NCBI GenBank assembly: GCA_023391375.1
Contig: JAEWBB010000027.1
Location: 1 to 58,958 of the forward strand
DNA: 58,958 nucleotides
Direction of reading: 5' to 3'
DNA from: Pseudomonadota bacterium
Lineage (GTDB): Bacteria; Pseudomonadota; Alphaproteobacteria; Sphingomonadales; Sphingomonadaceae
A model generated the notes under the pieces. The model searched no databases. It was not told the origin of the DNA and saw nothing but the letters and a program-made list of their open reading frames with translations. The translations under genes and the position numbers were made by a program. Shown here piece after piece: positions 53,267 to 58,958 of this stretch; positions within the stretch are counted from its first letter, which is position 1; the number at the start of each line of letters is the position of its first letter.

Positions 53267-54202
53267 ATGAAAAGGCTGCTGCACACCGACCCCGTCCCCG
53301 ATGCGCTGAAGGGTGCCGTCATCGCGCTCGGCAACTTCGACGGGTTCCACCTCGGCCACCAGGCGGTGGTCGGGCGGGCGGTGCAGCGCGCCGCGCACGA
53401 GGGCAAGCCGGCGATCGTCGCCACTTTCGATCCGCACCCGGTCCGGTTCTTCAAGCCCGACGCCGCGCCCTTTCGCCTGACGAGCCTCGACCAGCGCGAA
53501 GAAATGTTCGCGCACGCGGGCGCGGATGCGATGCTGGTGTTCGCCTTCGGGCCGGAGCTGGCGGCGACGCCGGCGGCCGGGTTCGTCGAGTTGCTCGCCG
53601 AGCGGCTGGGCGCCAGCGGCGTGGTAACGGGCGACGATTTTACCTTCGGCAAGGGCCGCGACGGCAATGCCGACGTGCTGCGCGACCTGGGCGCGGCGCG
53701 CGGGATCGTCGCCGAGACGGTCGCGCCGGTGAGCATCGACGGGGAGATCGTCTCGTCGAGCCGTATCCGCGAGGCCTTGCAGGCCGGCGACCCGGGCAGC
53801 GCGACGCGGCTCCTGACCCGCCCGTTCGCGGTCCGGGGCGAGGTGATCCACGGCAACAAGCGCGGGCGGGCGTTCGGCTGGCCGACGGCGAACATGAAGC
53901 TCGGACGCTACCTGCGCCCGGCCTACGGTGTCTATGCGGTGCGCACCCGCCTGCCGGACGGCCGCGAATATGACGGCGTCGCCAATCTCGGGCAGCGGCC
54001 GATGTTCGAGCCGGAGGAGCTGCTGGAAGTGAATATCTTCGGCTTCGACGGCGACCTTTACGGACAGGAGATCGAGGTCGCGCTGCACCATTACCTGCGG
54101 CCCGAGGCCAAGCTCGACAGCATCGACGCGCTAATCGCCCAGATCGGCGAGGACGCGGAGGCCGCCAAGGCGCTGCTTGCCGCTGGGCAACCGACCCCCT
54201 AA
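53267..54202 (+). CDS. ribF: Riboflavin kinase/FAD synthetase
   Basis: Bifunctional enzyme of 311 residues making FMN and FAD. The N-terminal nucleotidyltransferase holds GNFDGFHLGHQ with the HxGH motif, and the C-terminal kinase holds GEVIHGNKRGRAFGWPTANM. The gene diverges from rpsM across about 240 bp and lies 11 bp before ileS. Confidence 0.96.
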   Translation: MKRLLHTDPVPDALKGAVIALGNFDGFHLGHQAVVGRAVQRAAHEGKPAIVATFDPHPVRFFKPDAAPFRLTSLDQREEMFAHAGADAMLVFAFGPELAATPAAGFVELLAERLGASGVVTGDDFTFGKGRDGNADVLRDLGAARGIVAETVAPVSIDGEIVSSSRIREALQAGDPGSATRLLTRPFAVRGEVIHGNKRGRAFGWPTANMKLGRYLRPAYGVYAVRTRLPDGREYDGVANLGQRPMFEPEELLEVNIFGFDGDLYGQEIEVALHHYLRPEAKLDSIDALIAQIGEDAEAAKALLAAGQPTP

Positions 54203-54213
54203 GGCGCGTTTCG

Positions 54214-57207
54214 ATGTCCGAGACCCCCGAAAATAAAGCGCAGCAAGATTGGCGTAGCACCGTCTTCCTGCCGAAGACCGATTTCCCGATGAAGGCCGGC
54301 CTCCCCGCGAAGGAGCCGACCATCCTTGCGCGCTGGCAGGACGAGGACATCTACGGGCAGGTGCGCAAGAGCCGGGAAGGCCGCGAGAAGTTCATCCTCC
54401 ACGACGGCCCGCCCTACGCCAATGGCGACATGCACATCGGCCATGCGCTGAACCATATCCTCAAGGACATGGTCGTCCGCACCCAGACGCTGCTCGGCAA
54501 GGACGCGCCCTATGTGCCCGGTTGGGACTGCCACGGCCTGCCGATCGAATGGAAGGTCGAGGAGCAGTATCGCAAGAAAAAGCTGAACAAGGACGAGGTG
54601 CCGATCGCGGAGTTCCGCGCCGAGTGCCGCGCCTATGCCCAGCACTGGGTCGACACGCAGCGCGAGCAGCTCAAGCGGCTCGGCATCGGCGGACGCTGGG
54701 ACAAGCCCTACCTGACGATGAACTTCGAGGCGGAAGGCACGATCGTCTCCGAGCTCTACAAGTTCGCCGAAACCGGCCAACTCTATCGCGGCGCGAAGCC
54801 GGTGATGTGGAGCCCGGTCGAAAAGACCGCGCTGGCCGAGGCCGAGATCGAATATGAGGACATCACCTCGACCCAGATCGACGTGGCGTTCGAGATCGTC
54901 GAGGCGCCAAATTGCCCACAGATTTCAGCTCTCCTCGCCGACGATTGGAAAGTCGGCGCGGTCATTTGGACGACGACACCTTGGACGATCCCCGTCAATC
55001 AGGCCCTCGCTTACGGCCCCGAGGTCAATTACCGCTTGCTCCTTGAGGGCGGCAGTCGTCGAGCTTGGCTTGTCGCCGAGGATTTAGCGGAAGGTTTTTG
55101 GGCGCGGATCGATAAGTCGCGTAGTGCGACGCTGATCCAGACTTATCATACCGCCGCAGATATTCCGGCGATTGACGGGCAGGTCGTTCTCGGAAAGGAC
55201 GGGGCAGACTACGCGTCGCATTACAGCGAGTCCTCCGAAGGACATCCAGCGTTCGAAGGTGCCCAGCTGGCAGGAGCAACTGCCCGCCACCCGATGCATG
55301 CGCTCGGCGATTTCTACGCCAAGCCGCGCCCGTTCCTCGCCGGCGATTTCGTCACGACGGATAGCGGCACCGGCCTCGTCCACATGGCGCCCGACCATGG
55401 CGAGGACGATTTCGAGCTGTGCAAGGCGCACGGCATCGGCCCGCAGTTCGCGGTGCAGGCGGACGGGCGGTATCGCGAGGACTGGCAGTGGCCGGTCGAC
55501 AAGGGCTTGTCGGTCATCAACCCCAAGCTCAACGCGCCCGACGGCCCGATCTGTTCGGACCTGCGCGCAGCCGGGGCGCTGCTGGCGGCGTCCGCCGACT
55601 ACCAGCACAGCTACCCGCATTCGTGGCGGTCGAAGGCCAAGGTGATCTACCGCTGCACGCCGCAGTGGTTCATCGCGATGGACAAGCCGCTGGCGCACCT
55701 CCCCGCCCTCTCCCGCGCCGAACAGCGCTGGGAAGGCGAAGGCGGCAATACGGAGATCGACGAGGCCGCGACCGCCGGTTCGCCGAGCCTTCGCGAAGTG
55801 GCGCTCAATGCCATCGCCGACACCCGCTTCGTTCCCGAAAGGGGCCGCAATCGCATCAATGCGATGGTCGAAGGCCGCCCCGACTGGGTGATCAGCCGCC
55901 AGCGCGCCTGGGGCGTGCCGATCGCGCTGTTCCTCGACAGGAAATCGGGCCAGCCCTTGGTCGACGCCGAGGTCAACGCCCGCATCGTCGCGGCGATCAA
56001 GGCCGAAGGCGTCGACGCCTGGGACGATGCCCGCGCGCAGGACTACCTCGGCAACGGCTACAACGCCGACGATTACGAGATGGTGCGCGACATCCTCGAC
56101 GTCTGGTTCGACAGCGGCTGCACCCACGCCTTCGTGCTGGAAAGCGGCACCTGGCCCGAGCTGCGCTCGCCCGCCGACCTCTACCTCGAGGGCAGCGACC
56201 AGCATCGCGGCTGGTTCCAGTCGAGCCTGCTCGAAAGCTGCGGGACGCGCGGGCGCGCGCCGTACAATACGGTGTTGACCCACGGCTTCACGATGGACGC
56301 CAAGGGCATGAAAATGTCCAAGAGCCTCGGCAACACGATCAACCCGCTCGACCTGATGCGCGACTATGGCGCGGACATCCTGCGGCTTTGGGCGCTGTCG
56401 GTCGACAGCACCGAGGACCATCGCATCGGCAAGGAAATCCTCGCCGGCGTCGCCGACCAGTATCGCAAGCTGCGCAACACCTTCCGCTATCTGCTCGGCG
56501 CGCTCGACGGGTTCGATTACGATGTCGAGGGCGTCGAGGTTTCGGCGATGCCGGAACTGGAGCGCTACATGCTCTCGCGCCTGTCGGCGCTCGACGCGCG
56601 GCTGCGCACGGCGATCGATGACTTCGACTTCAACGACTACACGCGCGCGCTCACCGACTTCGCCAACAACGACCTGTCGGCCTTCTTCTTCGATATCCGC
56701 AAGGACTGCCTCTACTGCGATGCGCCGACGGATCCGAAGCGCCGCGCCTACCGCACCGTGCTCGACATCCTGTTCCACAGCCTGGTGCGCTACGCCGCGC
56801 CGGTGCTGGTGTTTACGTCGGAAGAGGTGTGGATGACGCGCTGGAGCGACCGCGGCAGCATCCACCTGCAGGAAATCCATCCCCTCCCCGCCGACTGGCG
56901 CGACGAGACGCTGGAAGCCAAGTGGGCCAAGCTGCGCGAACAGCGCGAAGCGGTGACCGAGGCGATCGAGCCCTTGAGGCGCGAGAAGGTCGTCGGCTCC
57001 AGCCTGGAGGTCGAGGTCGGCGTGCCGGGGGCGGAAGATCCCGCCCTCCTGGCCGAACTGTTCATCGTATCGGCGGTCAAGCCCGCCGACGCGCTGACCG
57101 TCGCCAAGACGGACAACGACAAGTGCGGCCGCTGCTGGCGGCTGCTGCCGGAAGTGGCCGGCAATGGCGGGCTGTGCGACCGCTGCGAGGAGGTAGTCGG
57201 TGGCTGA
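54214..57207 (+). CDS. ileS: Isoleucyl-tRNA synthetase
   Basis: Class I synthetase of 997 residues. HIGH is at 74-77 and KMSKS at 700-704. The CP1 editing domain lies between, and the C-terminal zinc knuckle (CGRC ... CDRC) is intact. About 365 bp within the editing domain (54906-55270) use many A/T-ending codons, including TTA, unlike the rest. The last 8 bp overlap lspA. Confidence 0.97.
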   Translation: MSETPENKAQQDWRSTVFLPKTDFPMKAGLPAKEPTILARWQDEDIYGQVRKSREGREKFILHDGPPYANGDMHIGHALNHILKDMVVRTQTLLGKDAPYVPGWDCHGLPIEWKVEEQYRKKKLNKDEVPIAEFRAECRAYAQHWVDTQREQLKRLGIGGRWDKPYLTMNFEAEGTIVSELYKFAETGQLYRGAKPVMWSPVEKTALAEAEIEYEDITSTQIDVAFEIVEAPNCPQISALLADDWKVGAVIWTTTPWTIPVNQALAYGPEVNYRLLLEGGSRRAWLVAEDLAEGFWARIDKSRSATLIQTYHTAADIPAIDGQVVLGKDGADYASHYSESSEGHPAFEGAQLAGATARHPMHALGDFYAKPRPFLAGDFVTTDSGTGLVHMAPDHGEDDFELCKAHGIGPQFAVQADGRYREDWQWPVDKGLSVINPKLNAPDGPICSDLRAAGALLAASADYQHSYPHSWRSKAKVIYRCTPQWFIAMDKPLAHLPALSRAEQRWEGEGGNTEIDEAATAGSPSLREVALNAIADTRFVPERGRNRINAMVEGRPDWVISRQRAWGVPIALFLDRKSGQPLVDAEVNARIVAAIKAEGVDAWDDARAQDYLGNGYNADDYEMVRDILDVWFDSGCTHAFVLESGTWPELRSPADLYLEGSDQHRGWFQSSLLESCGTRGRAPYNTVLTHGFTMDAKGMKMSKSLGNTINPLDLMRDYGADILRLWALSVDSTEDHRIGKEILAGVADQYRKLRNTFRYLLGALDGFDYDVEGVEVSAMPELERYMLSRLSALDARLRTAIDDFDFNDYTRALTDFANNDLSAFFFDIRKDCLYCDAPTDPKRRAYRTVLDILFHSLVRYAAPVLVFTSEEVWMTRWSDRGSIHLQEIHPLPADWRDETLEAKWAKLREQREAVTEAIEPLRREKVVGSSLEVEVGVPGAEDPALLAELFIVSAVKPADALTVAKTDNDKCGRCWRLLPEVAGNGGLCDRCEEVVGG

Positions 57208-57700
57208 CAAGCGTTCGTCGTACCTGCTGGCGCTGGCGATCTTCGCCGTCGACCAGCTGTCGAAATGGCTGATCCTCAACGTCGTGCACCTGCGCGAGGT
57301 GATGGAGGTCGCGCTGCTGCCGATCTTTTCCTTCACCTATGTCGAAAATCGCGGGATCAGCCTCGGGCTGCTCCACGCCGACAGCGAAACCGGGCGCTGG
57401 TTACTGGTGGCGATGACCGCCGCGATCGCGGTCGGAGTCGCCTATTGGATGAGCCGCGAGGAGCAGCGCGGGGAGCGTACCGCGCTGGCGATGGTCCTCG
57501 GCGGGGCGCTCGGCAATATCGTCGACCGGGTCCGCCTCGGCTATGTCGTCGACTTCCTCGACCTGCATTTTGGCACCTTCCGACCGTTTTATGTCTTCAA
57601 TGTTGCCGATGCCGCGATTAGCATTGGCGTCGTCATCCTCCTGCTGCGCGCCTTTTTCGCAGGCCGGACCAAGAATTCGGAGTCCCGTTCCCATGGCTAA
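57200..57700 (+). CDS. lspA: Lipoprotein signal peptidase
   Basis: Inner-membrane aspartyl protease of 166 residues that removes signal peptides from prolipoproteins. Four membrane helices are seen. The catalytic aspartates are in NIVDRV and FNVADAAI. The start is GTG 57200, with GAGGAGG upstream. It overlaps ileS by 8 bp and the next gene by 8 bp; the next gene encodes a lipoprotein substrate. Confidence 0.95.
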   Translation: MADKRSSYLLALAIFAVDQLSKWLILNVVHLREVMEVALLPIFSFTYVENRGISLGLLHADSETGRWLLVAMTAAIAVGVAYWMSREEQRGERTALAMVLGGALGNIVDRVRLGYVVDFLDLHFGTFRPFYVFNVADAAISIGVVILLLRAFFAGRTKNSESRSHG

Positions 57701-58088
57701 GTACCTCCTCCCCGTCCTCGCCGCCGCGCTGCTGGCGGGCTGCGCGCACAAGGGCAAGTCGCTCGACGAGTTCGCGGTCGCCCGTAACGCGCCGCTGGTC
57801 ATCCCGCCCGATTTCGCGCTGACCCCGCCGGTCGCCGGCACCGTCTCGACCTCGGCCGAAGGCGCCCAGCAGCAGGCGATCGACGCCATCTTCGGCGGCC
57901 CGACGCCGCGCAGCGCCGCCGAGACGAGCGCGCTGGAAGCCGCCGGCCGCGACCGCGCCGCGCTCGGCATCCGTTCGACCGTCGGCGATCCGGGCACCAA
58001 CATCGTCGACAAGGGCACGGACACCCGCACCCTGCTCGCCGCCCCGCCGGGCGACGGGCGTGACGCGAGCGCACAGGTCGGGCAATAG
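57693..58088 (+). CDS. DUF3035 lipoprotein
   Basis: A 131-residue lipoprotein. The lipobox LLAGC places the modified cysteine at residue 17. The motif RNAPLVIPPDFALTPP is the mark of the DUF3035 family, often found next to lspA in alphaproteobacteria. Its role is unknown. ATG 57693 overlaps the lspA stop. Confidence 0.85.
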   Translation: MAKYLLPVLAAALLAGCAHKGKSLDEFAVARNAPLVIPPDFALTPPVAGTVSTSAEGAQQQAIDAIFGGPTPRSAAETSALEAAGRDRAALGIRSTVGDPGTNIVDKGTDTRTLLAAPPGDGRDASAQVGQ

Positions 58089-58108
58089 GCACTTCGAGGG
58101 GGACATCG

Positions 58109-58660
58109 ATGAGCAGCGACACGCTTTCCGCCCGGCTGGTCGAGATCGAATCGATGCTCGACCGTTCGCGCCGACGCTTCGAAGAGGGCAGCCGCCTGGT
58201 CGAGGAAGCGCACGCCGCGCTGGCCGAGGTTCAGCAGGCACTGATCGGCACGCCGGTCCAGCTGTCGGCCGAGGACAATGAGGAAGCGGCCTCGCGGCTG
58301 CTCGACAGCCTCAAGGCGACCGGGCAGGAACTGCCCGAAACGCTGTGCGGCGGGCGCCTGTCGGTCGACCCGGTCCAGCGGCTGATCCGCATCGACGGCC
58401 ATCCGATCGGCATCACCGAGATGGAATATCGCGTGCTCGAGCTGCTGGCGTTCGCGCGCAACAATGTCGTCACGCGCTCGATGCTGCTGAAGCACCTCTA
58501 TCGCCGTGCCGACGACCAGCCGCAGCCGAAGATCATCGACGTGTTCATCTCGAAGCTCCGGAAAAAGCTGCGTTCGGCGTCGAACGGGGCCGAATTCATC
58601 GAGACGATCCCGCAGCGCGGCTGGATCCTGCGCGACATCGAGAACGCCTCGGCCGCCTGA
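58109..58660 (+). CDS. CtrA-like winged-helix protein without receiver domain
   Basis: A 183-residue protein. The N-terminal part (about 1-75) is a charged helical, probably coiled-coil, segment. The C-terminal part (about 80-176) is an OmpR-type DNA-binding domain. The stretch KHLYRRADDQPQPKIIDVFISKLRKKLRS closely matches CtrA. No receiver domain with phosphorylatable Asp is present, and the coiled coil takes its place. GAGGGGGA lies before the ATG. It may act at CtrA-type promoters without phosphorylation. Confidence 0.82.
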   Translation: MSSDTLSARLVEIESMLDRSRRRFEEGSRLVEEAHAALAEVQQALIGTPVQLSAEDNEEAASRLLDSLKATGQELPETLCGGRLSVDPVQRLIRIDGHPIGITEMEYRVLELLAFARNNVVTRSMLLKHLYRRADDQPQPKIIDVFISKLRKKLRSASNGAEFIETIPQRGWILRDIENASAA

Positions 58661-58699
58661 TTCACCAAGGCTTTACCGTGCCGCGCGTAGAATCGCGGC

Positions 58700-58958
58700 A
58701 TGATCCATTTCATCCCCGAGTCGCCCGATAGCGTCGCCGAGGTCGGTGAAGCCACGCCCTACGCCCAGGCGGTAGCGCGGCTGGCGTCGATCCAGCGTGC
58801 ACTGGGCTGCGTCGCGGCGATGAATGGGGCAGACGCGCCGTTCCGCGACAGCGAGGCGCGCCTCGCGCTCGGCTTCCAGGGCGCGCCTGAAGCGGCGCAG
58901 CGCGCGTTCGACCAGCGCTCCAACCGGGCCGCCAACGGCGCCGCGGCGGGGCTGGCGG
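58700..58958 (+). CDS. Hypothetical protein, truncated at window edge
   Basis: Open frame from ATG 58700 to the right edge (86 codons). The visible protein begins MIHFIPESPDSVAEVGEATP and becomes rich in Ala and Arg with a helical character. No family was recognised. It follows the CtrA-like gene by 39 bp on the same strand. No ribosome site is clear. Confidence 0.5.
   Translation, partial: MIHFIPESPDSVAEVGEATPYAQAVARLASIQRALGCVAAMNGADAPFRDSEARLALGFQGAPEAAQRAFDQRSNRAANGAAAGLA

Noticed and set aside
1..58958. tRNA, rRNA, CRISPR arrays, intact insertion sequences
   Set aside because: No cloverleaf-like stretch, rRNA core sequence, regular spaced repeats or transposase reading frame was seen.

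Overview
The window looks like chromosomal DNA of a high-GC alphaproteobacterium, most likely Sphingomonadales (Sphingomonas or Sphingomicrobium-like). The evidence is strong G/C third-position bias, GTG/TTG starts and 4-nt ATGA/GTGA gene overlaps, an FtsZ ending in the alphaproteobacterial tail DIPRFLNRQNNK, GANTC (CcrM) sites clustered before ftsZ, a CtrA-like DNA-binding domain, an lspA-DUF3035 pair and an argS-SPOR arrangement. No rRNA, tRNA, CRISPR array or intact insertion sequence was seen.

Layout. 1-7.7 kb: start of a probable SPOR protein, argS, an M15 peptidase, a PilZ protein, a short NAD(P)-binding reductase, a DUF1624-type membrane acyltransferase, dgt, and a TPR/SPOR envelope protein. 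7.8-26.2 kb: a complete division and cell wall (dcw) cluster, all on the minus strand and tightly coupled: mraZ-rsmH-ftsL-ftsI-murE-murF-mraY-murD-ftsW-murG-murC-murB-ddl-ftsQ-ftsA-ftsZ. It runs from MurNAc-peptide synthesis, through lipid I/II formation and transport, to the FtsA/FtsZ ring. 26.5-34 kb: two small envelope proteins, a lipoprotein with a strong terminator, purL, an iron-storage pair (bfd-bfr) behind a Fur-like box, tandem DUF418 membrane proteins and an Hpt protein. 34-39.8 kb: the YfgM-like/bamB/der operon, panB and small membrane proteins, and an ArsC/YffB-like protein.

39.8-46.3 kb is the most accessory-looking part. It holds a chromate transporter, a His-rich outer-membrane protein with a DUF2946 protein and a divergent MarR regulator, a hemerythrin/small membrane protein/iron-permease-like operon with a divergent Crp-family regulator, two small Myb/SANT-like DNA-binding proteins (one only 56 residues), and an unknown protein. 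46.4-48.9 kb: guaA diverges from an arsR-SRPBCC operon with two matching inverted-repeat operators. 49-53.3 kb: a Tyr/Gly-rich repeat protein and the alpha ribosomal operon rpsM-rpsK-rpoA, split from rplQ by about 870 bp that hold a terminator, nested inverted repeats and a 5' fragment of an MmeI-like restriction-modification gene. 53.3-58.96 kb: ribF, ileS (with an internal block of different codon use), lspA, a DUF3035 lipoprotein, a CtrA-like winged-helix protein without a receiver domain, and a truncated hypothetical gene.

The best candidates for follow-up are the interrupted alpha operon, the receiverless CtrA-like protein, the dense GANTC cluster before ftsZ with MraZ-type repeats and a DnaA box before mraZ, and the small SANT-like regulators. 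No gene cluster here can be called a wholly new system from sequence alone.
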